Source: Bordetella parapertussis (lineage in GTDB: Bacteria; Pseudomonadota; Gammaproteobacteria; Burkholderiales; Burkholderiaceae_B). From it: a DNA stretch of 5,892 bases. The notes beneath the pieces were generated by a model. That model had not been told where the DNA came from. It did no database searches and saw only the letters and a program-made list of their open reading frames with translations. A program made the position numbers and the translations under genes. How positions within the stretch are numbered: position 1 is the first letter of the stretch; each line of letters starts with the position of its first letter. The stretch spans positions 1 through 5,892 of the forward strand of contig CAMCWG010000188.1 of NCBI GenBank assembly GCA_945882005.1, given 5' to 3'. Below are positions 1 to 5,892 of this stretch, one piece after another.

Positions 1-1
1 G

Positions 2-70
2 GCGATCCTCAAGCAACTCGGTGTGAGCGATGAGGTTGTGGCGACACTGCAAGCGGATAAAGCAATTTGA
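2..70 (+). CDS. 3' end of a probable CaiB/BaiF family CoA-transferase (partial)
   Basis: Only the last 22 codons and a TGA stop lie in the window; the gene starts beyond the left edge. The visible tail reads AILKQLGVSDEVVATLQADK followed by AI. This resembles the usual C-terminus of family III (CaiB/BaiF) CoA-transferases, where an 'ILxELGxSDxEIxxLRxxGVI' pattern forms the last helix. Those enzymes move coenzyme A between carboxylic acids in the cytoplasm. The match rests on a short, loosely conserved tail recalled from memory, so the family is tentative; that this is the coding end of some plus-strand gene is more secure. It converges on folK with 22 bases between the two stop codons. No catalytic residue is visible here. 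Confidence 0.5.
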   Translation, partial: AILKQLGVSDEVVATLQADKAI

Positions 71-84
71 TCGATGCAGCTCGG

Positions 85-130
85 AGCAGTGCTTAGGCCA
101 TGGGCGAAAGGCTCTGGTCCTGGCACTGCT
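85..130. other. Imperfect inverted repeat over the folK stop codon
   Basis: AGCAGTGC at 85-92 is the exact reverse complement of GCACTGCT at 123-130. Inside these arms, AGGCCA (95-100) can pair with TGGTCCT (115-121) if the T at 118 is bulged, giving about 14 base pairs around a 14-base loop. The structure spans the folK stop and the convergent gap with the upstream plus-strand gene. Neither side is followed by a T run, so it is not a classical intrinsic terminator. It may be a 3'-end stabilising or Rho-associated hairpin, or coincidence. Confidence 0.35.
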
Positions 131-584
131 TCAGAAGCGTTTCGACATAACCTTGCGCTAACCTCATATTGCCCGCTATATCGTGTAATGGCTTTAGTAC
201 GAAGGCACGCAGATGCATGCGCGGGTGAGGGATAGTGAGCGTTGGGCTCTCTAGCGTCATGTCGCCGTAGAGCAAAAGGTCCAAGTCTAAGGTTCGTGGT
301 GCATTTAGGTACGGACGTTCCCGACCGTACCGCTGCTCAATCTTTTGTATGCAGGCGAGCAACTGCTGCGGGCTGAGCGAGGTGCGAATACTTGCTACGG
401 TGTTAACGTAGTTAGGCCCGCTCGAGTCAATCGGTGCACTTGAATAAAGTCCCGCCACTTTGACGACTTCGATATCAGGCTCTGCAGCAATGTCTTTTAA
501 TGCCGCGTGCACGGTCTCTCGTGCAGCGCCGAGATTTGCGCCAAGACCGATATACGCAAGTGCAGGCATGGTGCGCAACGTCAC
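93..584 (-). CDS. folK: 2-amino-4-hydroxy-6-hydroxymethyldihydropteridine pyrophosphokinase (HPPK)
   Basis: This cytoplasmic enzyme transfers pyrophosphate from ATP to 6-hydroxymethyl-7,8-dihydropterin, the step before dihydropteroate synthase in folate synthesis. The 163-residue product is the normal size for a single-domain HPPK. Visible family marks are the N-terminal YIGLGANLG strand (11-19), GLYSSAPI (45-52), PNYVNTV (57-63), the PRTLDLDLLLYG signature (96-107) whose D100 and D102 bind the magnesium ions, and IPHPRMHLRAFVLKPL (118-133). The longest start is a GTG whose bases overlap the pcnB stop (GTGA), suggesting translational coupling. An in-frame ATG at 569-567 would give a protein starting MPALAYIG, which fits the family N-terminus equally well; neither has a clear ribosome binding site. 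It is the last gene of the hda operon. The assignment is secure, the start less so. Confidence 0.95.
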   Translation of the reverse strand: MTLRTMPALAYIGLGANLGAARETVHAALKDIAAEPDIEVVKVAGLYSSAPIDSSGPNYVNTVASIRTSLSPQQLLACIQKIEQRYGRERPYLNAPRTLDLDLLLYGDMTLESPTLTIPHPRMHLRAFVLKPLHDIAGNMRLAQGYVETLLKQCQDQSLSPMA

Positions 585-1954
585 TCTTGCGGCGTGCGGT
601 TATCCGTTCTGTCACCGCTCGCGGGGGTGCGCCGACGTCGACGGGTTCGGCTACGCGGCGCCGTTGTGCTCGCATCCTTGGGCAGGCGGCTAAGTTCCTC
701 GAGCATCTCTGCCCGACCCGAATCATCCGCGTTCGCGAGGTCCATCCACCATTGCGCCAGCACGCTGTCAAACTGATGTGCAGCCGCCCGCAGTTGCAGA
801 AAATCGACTGCAGCGCGAAATCTTGGTTGCTCAAACATTCGCCAAATAGATTTCGGTAAGCGCTTTTCAAAGCGCGGCTGCATGAACCAAATTTCGCGCA
901 TATCCGCGCTAAAACGTTTTTGGATTGCAAGCTTCTCTGTTTGTTCATCAAGCACTGAGTCTGCCGCGTCCATGAGCGCCTGGATACTCGGCTCACCTGC
1001 TTGGGTACGTTTTTTCCAACGTAGGTCAACCTGGTGCCATAGCAGTGCCGCAAACAAAAAACTGGGGCTAACGGTTTTGCCACTGCGTATGCGGTGGTCT
1101 GTGCGGTCCAGTGCGAGCTCAATAAACTCTTCACCTCCTGGCTGCTCGAGAACAACGTCTAGCAAAGGCAAAATACCTTGATGCAGACCATCTTGTCGCA
1201 GTTGCTGCAAACAGTCCATCGCATGCCCACAAGTCAGTAGCTTGAGCATTTCATCAAACAGCCGCGATGCCGGTACGTTTTCGATGAGCTCCGCCATAGA
1301 CTGAAGAGGTGCTTTCGTATCGGGGTGAATCGTTCCTTTCAATTTCACCGCAAAACGCACAGCGCGTAGCATCCGCACAGGATCTTCACGGTAGCGCGTC
1401 CGGGCGTCACCAATCATTCTGACGGTACGTGACTTGAGGTCTTCAACACCGTTGTGGTAGTCGATCACTTCTTCTGTTGTGGGATCGTAGTAGAGCGCGT
1501 TGATGGTGAAGTCACGCCTCGCAGCATCTTGTGGATGCGTTCCAAACTCATTGTCACGCAGAATGCGTCCATGATCGTCTGTTGCCTGTGACTCGGATGC
1601 CGGTGCGCGGAAGGTTGAGGTCTCTATGATCTCTTGACCAAAGACTACGTGCACGAGCTGGAAGCGACGACCAATAATGCGCGCGCGACGAAACAGGGGG
1701 CGAATTTGCTCGGGCGTGGCATTGGTTGCCACGTCAAAGTCTTTCGGCTCTAGGCCGACGATCAAGTCGCGTACCGCTCCACCTACGATGTAGGCTTGAA
1801 ACCCTTCATGCTGAAGCACCTCACAGACTTTGATTGCGTGTCGTGAGACGTTACGCCGGTCGATTCCATGCTTTGATTTCCCGATGCGGCGCATGGCCTT
1901 TTGCTGTTGGCCTAAAAGTTTGCCAACAAAGCGTTTGAGTGTATCGGTGATCAT
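581..1954 (-). CDS. pcnB: Poly(A) polymerase I
   Basis: PcnB adds 3' poly(A) tails to RNA, marking fragments and regulatory RNAs for decay by the degradosome and PNPase. The 457-residue protein has the class II nucleotidyltransferase head: YIVGGAVRDLIVG (55-67), KDFDVATNATPEQI (71-84) with catalytic D72 and D74, ARRDFTINALYYDP (145-158) and the RNA-binding EDPVRMLRAVRFAVKL (190-205). IIGRRFQLVHV (93-103) fits the signature that separates bacterial poly(A) polymerases from the closely related CCA-adding enzymes. The C-terminus ends in a basic tail with five consecutive arginines (438-442), as is common in PcnB. ATG at 1954 shares one base with the stop of the upstream HAD gene (TGATG) and has no Shine-Dalgarno sequence, so it probably depends on coupling. 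The stop overlaps the folK GTG by 3 bases, within a shared GTGA. Confidence 0.96.
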   Translation of the reverse strand: MITDTLKRFVGKLLGQQQKAMRRIGKSKHGIDRRNVSRHAIKVCEVLQHEGFQAYIVGGAVRDLIVGLEPKDFDVATNATPEQIRPLFRRARIIGRRFQLVHVVFGQEIIETSTFRAPASESQATDDHGRILRDNEFGTHPQDAARRDFTINALYYDPTTEEVIDYHNGVEDLKSRTVRMIGDARTRYREDPVRMLRAVRFAVKLKGTIHPDTKAPLQSMAELIENVPASRLFDEMLKLLTCGHAMDCLQQLRQDGLHQGILPLLDVVLEQPGGEEFIELALDRTDHRIRSGKTVSPSFLFAALLWHQVDLRWKKRTQAGEPSIQALMDAADSVLDEQTEKLAIQKRFSADMREIWFMQPRFEKRLPKSIWRMFEQPRFRAAVDFLQLRAAAHQFDSVLAQWWMDLANADDSGRAEMLEELSRLPKDASTTAPRSRTRRRRRTPASGDRTDNRTPQE

Positions 1955-2652
1955 CAGGATTTTTTATCGGACAGCTGATTAAACAGGTTCAGTACGGGCC
2001 AACCGCGTTCCTGCGCGACCGCTAACAATCCAGGGCTTGGGTTGGTGACGATTGGGTGGGTGACAACTTCGAGCAAAGGTAGATCGTTTGATGAGTCGCT
2101 GTAAAAATGTGAGGTTTCAAAGTCTTGCAAGGTTTTGCCAAGGCTGGCAAGCCAGCTTTGCACGCGAATGACTTTGCCATGTTTAAAACTGGGTGTGCCT
2201 GCGATTTTGCCGGTGTAGCGCCCAGCCTGATATTCAGGCTCCGTCGCGATCAGGGTCGGAATACCAAAGGCCCGGGCAATCGGTGAGGTAACAAAGCTAT
2301 TCGTCGCGGTCACCACTGCACATAGGTCGCCGGACTGTAGGTGTTTTTCGACTAACGCAATCGCTTGTGCAGTCATCGCCGGACGAATCACTTTTTGCAT
2401 GAACTCCTCATGCCATGCTGCCAGTAAATGCGGTGGATGTGCTGCTAGCAGGCCGAGCATGAACTCGGCAGCTTGCTCAGCGGTGAGATCGCCCGCGTTG
2501 TAACGATCCATCAGTTCCTGGTTGCGTCGCAGTGCCTCGGCAGGATCTCCGGCTCGACCTGTTTCGGCCATAAACACGGCCCATTGATAGTCGCTATCCA
2601 GAGGGAGTAGTGTGTGATCTAAGTCGAACAGAGCAAGTTTTTTATGGGTCAT
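1954..2652 (-). CDS. HAD-superfamily subfamily IB hydrolase (phosphoserine phosphatase-like), substrate unknown
   Basis: The 232-residue product is a haloacid-dehalogenase-fold phosphatase. Motif I is FDLDHT (9-14) with nucleophile D10 and acid/base D12. A helical C1 cap follows (about 20-95). Motif II is VVTATN (113-118) with T115, a basic residue for motif III lies at K157 or K160, and motif IV is YSDSSNDLPLL (184-194) with D186 and D190 for magnesium. This is the full catalytic set of an active enzyme, and the cap position places it in subfamily IB with SerB-like phosphatases. It is not SerB itself by any feature I can see: it lacks an N-terminal regulatory domain and the substrate is undetermined. 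ATG overlaps the hda stop (ATGA) and its stop shares a base with the pcnB start. As recalled, betaproteobacteria often carry such a gene between hda and pcnB. Confidence 0.85.
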   Translation of the reverse strand: MTHKKLALFDLDHTLLPLDSDYQWAVFMAETGRAGDPAEALRRNQELMDRYNAGDLTAEQAAEFMLGLLAAHPPHLLAAWHEEFMQKVIRPAMTAQAIALVEKHLQSGDLCAVVTATNSFVTSPIARAFGIPTLIATEPEYQAGRYTGKIAGTPSFKHGKVIRVQSWLASLGKTLQDFETSHFYSDSSNDLPLLEVVTHPIVTNPSPGLLAVAQERGWPVLNLFNQLSDKKS

Positions 2653-3350
2653 GATTGCAGAAATTCACGGTCAGCGAGCATCATTCGTACGAGAGGAACC
2701 GTGATCGTACGGTGCTTGGACAGAGAGTAGCGGTCTAAGGCATCGATTAAAGCGAAGAGCTGACGAATGTCACGTGAATAATGTGTCAACATCCACTCCA
2801 GCACCTCGGAGGAGAGCGGTAAGCCTTGCTGTTTCGCATAGGTCACGAGGGCCTCGGACTTGTCGGCATCCGAGAGTGGCTCAAGTCGAAACACAAGGTC
2901 CCAGCCCAAACGGGTACGTAAATCTTCGCGCAAAGACATCGAAAGCGGTGCGCGATCCCCAGTGACGACGAGCGCGAAGGCCGACATCGTAGAGGCTAAC
3001 TCTCGCCAGCGATTGTACAGGGCAAACACAGCCGCCTGCTGCGGAGCATCGAGCTCCTGAATATCGTCAACTGCGATGACTTCCGCAGCTTTTTCGAGGG
3101 TTGGGTTCGTCGCCAAGGCCATCATGGCGGTGGCTGAAGTGCCTGCACCCAGTAAAAGGGTCGGTCTGGCCCCTGCGATTGCCCGCAGCAGATGGCTGCG
3201 CCCGGAGCCTGGCGGCCCCCACAGATACAGCGCCCGCCCACGTTTTAGGCCCGCCACAGCGGCCACGGCTGGTGCGTTAGCACCCATAACCGTCGCCTTA
3301 AGTGTCGGTCCCTGAGCAGGGATGATTTCCAGAAGTAACTGCCGACTCAT
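2649..3350 (-). CDS. hda: DnaA regulatory inactivator Hda
   Basis: Hda is a small AAA+ protein that, with the DNA-loaded beta clamp, triggers hydrolysis of DnaA-bound ATP and prevents re-initiation of replication (RIDA). The 233-residue protein shows [18 protein letters not shown] (41-58) as Walker A, with R51 where most P-loops have lysine, as also in E. coli Hda. Walker B is VDDI (94-97), sensor 1 lies near VVTGDR (128-133), the box VII region DLRTRLGW (143-150) supplies the likely arginine finger R147, and RDIRQL (193-198) is sensor 2. There is no DnaA-type DNA-binding domain IV, which separates it from DnaA. The N-terminal QLLLEI (4-9) sits where E. coli Hda has its clamp-binding QLSLPL. 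It is the first gene of the operon; ATG at 3350 is preceded by a duplicated ATGAGTCG. Confidence 0.93.
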   Translation of the reverse strand: MSRQLLLEIIPAQGPTLKATVMGANAPAVAAVAGLKRGRALYLWGPPGSGRSHLLRAIAGARPTLLLGAGTSATAMMALATNPTLEKAAEVIAVDDIQELDAPQQAAVFALYNRWRELASTMSAFALVVTGDRAPLSMSLREDLRTRLGWDLVFRLEPLSDADKSEALVTYAKQQGLPLSSEVLEWMLTHYSRDIRQLFALIDALDRYSLSKHRTITVPLVRMMLADREFLQS

Positions 3351-3360
3351 CGACTCATCG
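3343..3360. repeat. Tandem 8-base repeat at the hda start, forming a 3-codon mini-ORF
   Basis: The 18 bases read CGACTCATCGACTCATCG on the plus strand, a perfect period-8 repeat of 2.25 copies. On the minus strand this gives ATGAGTCGATGAGTCG: the second ATG (3350) starts hda. The first ATG (3358) opens an out-of-frame ORF, Met-Ser-Arg-stop (3358-3347), whose TGA overlaps the hda ATG as ATGA. The sequence is certain; whether the mini-ORF is translated is unknown. Confidence 0.8.
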
Positions 3361-3421
3361 TAAAATTGGTGAAAATGATGGTGTTAACCCCACAATTGTC
3401 ACACAACAGCGACTTTTTCCC
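3351..3421. promoter_or_regulatory. Divergent hda/purM intergenic region
   Basis: This 71-base AT-rich gap separates two diverging genes and must contain or adjoin the start signals of both, unless a promoter lies inside a coding region. For purM the best plus-strand candidates are a TAAAAT at 3361-3366 without a convincing -35 box, or AATGAT (3374-3379) paired with TCGACT (3350-3355) at 18-base spacing; both are weak. The palindromes GTTAAC (3383-3388) and ACAATTGT (3392-3399), and CACAA repeated at 3391-3395 and 3402-3406, are possible operator elements but match no regulator I can name. Confidence 0.55.
3375..3402 (-). promoter_or_regulatory. Candidate sigma-70 promoter for the hda operon
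   Basis: On the minus strand GTGACA (3402-3397) matches five of six bases of the TTGACA -35 consensus. After a 16-base spacer CATCAT (3380-3375) matches four of six bases of TATAAT. A transcript starting about seven bases further on, near 3368, would have a leader of roughly 18 bases before hda and would include the mini-ORF. The boxes were found by eye and the spacer is one base short of optimal. Confidence 0.3.
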
Positions 3422-4468
3422 ATGACTCAACCACAAGCTCCTCTGACCTACCGTGACGCCGGCGTCGATATTGACGCAGGTGATGCCCTAGTAGACCGTA
3501 TTAAGCCGATGGCGGCTCGCACAATGCGCGAAGGGGTCTTGGCTGGGATTGGTGGCTTTGGGGCACTATTTGAGGTGCCCAAGCGCTATAAAGAGCCTGT
3601 CCTTGTCTCTGGTACCGATGGCGTGGGTACCAAGCTGAAATTGGCGTTTGATTGGCAGCGGCACGACACTGTGGGTATCGATCTCGTTGCAATGAGTGTG
3701 AACGACATTTTGGTGCAAGGTGCCGAACCGCTGTTTTTTCTAGATTATTTCGCCTGCGGAAAGCTCTCGGTCGATGTGGCAGCTCAGGTGGTGGGGGGTA
3801 TTGCCCGTGGCTGTGAACTTTCGGGTTGTGCTTTGATTGGCGGAGAAACTGCAGAAATGCCCGGAATGTACCCCGATGGTGAGTACGATTTGGCTGGCTT
3901 TGCTGTAGGTGCGGCTGAGAAATCGGCGCTGATTGACGGTAAGTCGATCCAGCCCGGCGACGTTGTGTTGGGGTTGGCCTCCAGTGGTGCGCACTCTAAC
4001 GGTTATTCCTTGTTGCGCAAGATTTTGCAGCGCGCTGGTGCAAAGCCAGAACAGGACTTTTTCGGACAGCCACTTGCAGACGTGGTGATGGCGCCCACGC
4101 GGCTCTATGTCAAGCCCGTGCTTGCTGTCTTGAAGGAGTTTGGTCCAAAGGTTAAGGGACTCGCCCATATTACGGGTGGTGGCTTGCTCGATAACGTGCC
4201 GCGGATTTTGCAACCAGGGCTACAAGCTAAGCTGCAGCGCGATGCATGGCAAATGCCAAAGCTCTTTACGTGGTTGCAACAACAAGGCGGAGTGGCTGAC
4301 ACTGAGATGCACCGCGTCTTTAATTGTGGTGTCGGTATGGTCGTTGTGGTCAGCGCCCAAGATGCGACAGCAATTAGCGAGGCGCTCGCTGCGCAAGGCG
4401 AGACGGTCTACAGCTTGGGTGTTATCGAGCAATGTCAGGCAACGGATGCGCAGACTATTGTTGTCTAA
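3422..4468 (+). CDS. purM: Phosphoribosylformylglycinamidine cyclo-ligase (AIR synthetase)
   Basis: PurM uses ATP to close formylglycinamidine ribonucleotide into 5-aminoimidazole ribonucleotide, the fifth step of de novo purine synthesis, in the cytoplasm as a homodimer. The 348-residue product is full length. Family marks are [17 protein letters not shown] (8-24), [10 protein letters not shown] (44-53), the ATP/phosphate loop [12 protein letters not shown] (64-75), [19 protein letters not shown] (91-109), [11 protein letters not shown] (140-150), [11 protein letters not shown] (187-197) and [10 protein letters not shown] in the C-terminal half. The start fits where family members begin, and no in-frame ATG, GTG or TTG occurs in the gap upstream. 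The bases before ATG are CGACTTTTTCCC, a pyrimidine run with no Shine-Dalgarno sequence. The gene is transcribed alone here, diverging from hda and converging on miaA with a 23-base gap and no evident terminator. Confidence 0.98.
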   Translation: MTQPQAPLTYRDAGVDIDAGDALVDRIKPMAARTMREGVLAGIGGFGALFEVPKRYKEPVLVSGTDGVGTKLKLAFDWQRHDTVGIDLVAMSVNDILVQGAEPLFFLDYFACGKLSVDVAAQVVGGIARGCELSGCALIGGETAEMPGMYPDGEYDLAGFAVGAAEKSALIDGKSIQPGDVVLGLASSGAHSNGYSLLRKILQRAGAKPEQDFFGQPLADVVMAPTRLYVKPVLAVLKEFGPKVKGLAHITGGGLLDNVPRILQPGLQAKLQRDAWQMPKLFTWLQQQGGVADTEMHRVFNCGVGMVVVVSAQDATAISEALAAQGETVYSLGVIEQCQATDAQTIVV

Positions 4469-4491
4469 AGATAAGTAAGGTATCCGCCGTG

Positions 4492-5433
4492 CTAGTTCAA
4501 CAGCGCGGCGACTTCCTGAATAACCGCATCGACGGTGGTCGGCGTGCAGGCTTCGATCGTTTTGCGCTCTGGCAGACTGCGCAACCAGGTGAGTTGACGT
4601 TTGGCGAGCTGTCTTGTGGCTGCGATCGCTTGCAGTCGTGCCTCTGCGTAATTGACTTCGCCGTCCAGCAGGCTCCAGAGTTGCCGATAGCCAACGCAAC
4701 GTACAGAGGGAAGATTGGCGTGTAAATCTCCGCGTGCGTGTAGCGTCTGGACCTCTTGCAAAAGGCCTGTCTCAAGCATCGCATCAAAACGTACTGCAAT
4801 GGTTTGGTGCAGAACACTGCGCTCGGTGGGTTCAAGGCTCAGTGTGAGCGTCTTAATTGGTGTGTCTTGCTGAGCTGGTGCGTTGAGTAGAACAGACATC
4901 GGTGTGCCGCTAATGCGCCAGATCTCTAGGGCACGTTGAATGCGTTGACTATCGTTAGGTGACAATCGTGCTGCAGTCTCTGGGTCGATCTGTGCGAGCT
5001 CCGCATGCATGGCTGGCCAGCCCATCTTTGCTGCCCGTTGTTCAAGTTCGAGCCTAATTTCTGGATCTGCGCTGGGTAAGTCGTTCAGTCCATCGCGCAG
5101 AGCTTTAAAGTAAAGCATGGTCCCGCCCGCTAACAGCGGTATGTTGCCGCGTGCGCGAATTTCTTGGACACAACGCAAGGCATCGCGACGAAAACTCGCA
5201 GCTGAATATGCCTCGAGCGGATCCAGAATATCCAGTAGGTGGTGCACAGTTTCGCTCTGCTCAGACTTTGAGGGTTTCGCTGTGCCAATATCCATTCCGC
5301 GGTAAATGGTCGCGGAGTCAACGTTAATGATTTCTACTGGCCAGCGCGCAGCAATCGCACGCGCAGCGGCACTTTTTCCTGACGCAGTTGGTCCCGCGAG
5401 GCATAGCAGCGGCTCTTCTGTACGTTGGTTCAT
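4492..5433 (-). CDS. miaA: tRNA dimethylallyltransferase MiaA
   Basis: MiaA moves the dimethylallyl group of DMAPP to N6 of A37 in tRNAs that read codons starting with U, the first step towards ms2i6A, which stabilises codon pairing. The 313-residue protein is normal size. It shows the P-loop-like GPTASGKS (14-21) that binds the pyrophosphate, [17 protein letters not shown] (39-55) including the catalytic-region D39, [14 protein letters not shown] (103-116), [12 protein letters not shown] (160-171), [13 protein letters not shown] (216-228), VGYRQLW (247-253) and [13 protein letters not shown] (273-285), the last two in the tRNA-contacting part. Its ATG overlaps the mutL stop (ATGA) and has no Shine-Dalgarno sequence, so coupling to mutL is likely. 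The gene pair mutL-miaA is conserved in many proteobacteria. Its 3' end faces purM. Confidence 0.97.
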   Translation of the reverse strand: MNQRTEEPLLCLAGPTASGKSAAARAIAARWPVEIINVDSATIYRGMDIGTAKPSKSEQSETVHHLLDILDPLEAYSAASFRRDALRCVQEIRARGNIPLLAGGTMLYFKALRDGLNDLPSADPEIRLELEQRAAKMGWPAMHAELAQIDPETAARLSPNDSQRIQRALEIWRISGTPMSVLLNAPAQQDTPIKTLTLSLEPTERSVLHQTIAVRFDAMLETGLLQEVQTLHARGDLHANLPSVRCVGYRQLWSLLDGEVNYAEARLQAIAATRQLAKRQLTWLRSLPERKTIEACTPTTVDAVIQEVAALLN

Positions 5434-5892
5434 TGACCGCGCAAAAAGAATTTGTCTAAATCAGATACGTTCCAGTGCACCCAGGTTGGACGTCCGTGAT
5501 TACATTGATCCGCGCGCTCCGTTTGTTCCATTTGTCGCAGCAGCGCGTTCATCTCTTCGATCGAAAGTTGACGATTTGCGCGCACAGCGCCATGGCAGGC
5601 CATTGTTGCAAGTAGCGTGTTGCGTTGTTCTGTGAGTAACTGGCTTGCGCCCACTTGCTCAAGATCGCGCAGTATGCCGCGGGCGAGAGCCTCGAGGTCT
5701 CCGCGTGCAAGCAGTGCTGGTACCGAACGCAGGGTCAGGGCTTGTGGTCCCGAAGCAGCCATTTCAAAGCCAAGGGCTGTGAGTTGCTCTTTGCATTCTT
5801 CAGCTAGCGCAACTTCTTTGTCGGTGACGCGAAATACCACTGGTACTAAAAGAGTCTGCTGCGGCAAGGCCTGTGTGTCCAGTGCTTGCTTA
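5430..5892 (-). CDS. mutL: DNA mismatch repair protein MutL, C-terminal part (truncated by window edge)
   Basis: MutL links MutS mismatch recognition to strand incision. Only the last 153 codons are visible; the frame stays open to the right edge (codons for KQALDTQA precede position 5867), so the TTG near 5867 is not a start. The GHKL ATPase head lies outside the window. What is seen is the C-terminal dimerisation domain: [33 protein letters not shown], then [22 protein letters not shown] (the ACHGAVRAN part at 5600-5574) and [10 protein letters not shown] (QCNHGRPTW at 5507-5481), ending in FFLRGQ. The two cysteine/histidine motifs are those that help form the metal site in endonuclease-type MutL and are absent from the E. 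coli protein. The stop overlaps the miaA start by 4 bases. Confidence 0.95.
   Translation of the reverse strand, partial: KQALDTQALPQQTLLVPVVFRVTDKEVALAEECKEQLTALGFEMAASGPQALTLRSVPALLARGDLEALARGILRDLEQVGASQLLTEQRNTLLATMACHGAVRANRQLSIEEMNALLRQMEQTERADQCNHGRPTWVHWNVSDLDKFFLRGQ

Noticed and set aside
475..1155. Open frame of 226 codons on the minus strand overlapping pcnB and the start of folK
   Set aside because: It is an alternative frame inside pcnB, rich in Arg, Cys and Ser with no recognisable motif, while the pcnB and folK frames carry clear family signatures over the same bases.
3195..3218. Arginine in place of the Walker A lysine in Hda, first read as a possible defect
   Set aside because: E. 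coli Hda also has arginine at this position (GAGRSHLL), so it is normal for the family.
3351..3421. DnaA boxes in front of hda
   Set aside because: No match to TTWTNCACA was found on either strand; the nearest stretches (TTGTCACAC, TTAACCCCACA) differ by gaps or several bases.
4140..4478. Plus-strand open frame of 112 codons inside purM
   Set aside because: It is a shadow of purM in another frame; the purM frame is well conserved through to its end and this frame has no family features.
4220..4699. Minus-strand open frame of 159 codons bridging the ends of purM and miaA
   Set aside because: It lies antisense to purM and out of frame with miaA, with composition typical of a shadow frame.
5430..5867. 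A free-standing 145-codon gene starting at TTG 5867
   Set aside because: The frame continues open to the window edge and the sequence is the C-terminal domain of MutL, so this is the 3' part of a longer gene.
1..5892. Mobile elements, CRISPR arrays, tRNA or rRNA genes, toxin-antitoxin or defence genes
   Set aside because: I saw no regularly spaced repeats, transposase-like proteins, cloverleaf sequences or accessory genes; coding density is near complete with housekeeping genes.

Overview
The window looks like ordinary core chromosome of a betaproteobacterium, most likely order Burkholderiales. Two things point there: the protein sequences, and the gene order mutL-miaA facing purM, with purM divergent from hda-HAD phosphatase-pcnB-folK. 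The PurM, Hda, PcnB and MutL sequences all resemble the Burkholderiales versions from memory; no database search was possible. Base composition appears moderate. I see no mobile element, CRISPR array, tRNA or rRNA.

Layout: (1) 2-70, plus strand, the last 22 codons of a gene that enters from the left, probably a CaiB/BaiF (family III) CoA-transferase. (2) 93-3350, minus strand, a tightly packed operon read right to left: hda, a HAD-IB phosphatase-like gene, pcnB, folK. Every junction is a stop/start overlap of 4, 1 and 4 bases. (3) 3351-3421, a 71-base AT-rich divergent intergenic region that must hold the promoters for hda and purM. (4) 3422-4468, plus strand, purM. (5) 4492-5892, minus strand, the 3' part of mutL followed by miaA, overlapping by 4 bases. 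The gaps between convergent genes are only 22 bases (71-92) and 23 bases (4469-4491).

The genes are housekeeping: post-replicative mismatch repair (mutL), tRNA A37 prenylation (miaA), de novo purine synthesis (purM), resetting of the replication initiator DnaA (hda), 3' polyadenylation of RNA (pcnB) and folate synthesis (folK). The HAD protein is the one product without a clear substrate. I found no convincing undescribed system. The points most worth a second look are the lack of Shine-Dalgarno sequences at all six gene starts, a tandem 8-base repeat that builds a 3-codon mini-ORF overlapping the hda start, the metal-site motifs in MutL that suggest an endonuclease-type protein, and an A6 run where a -1 slip would join the HAD protein to PcnB.
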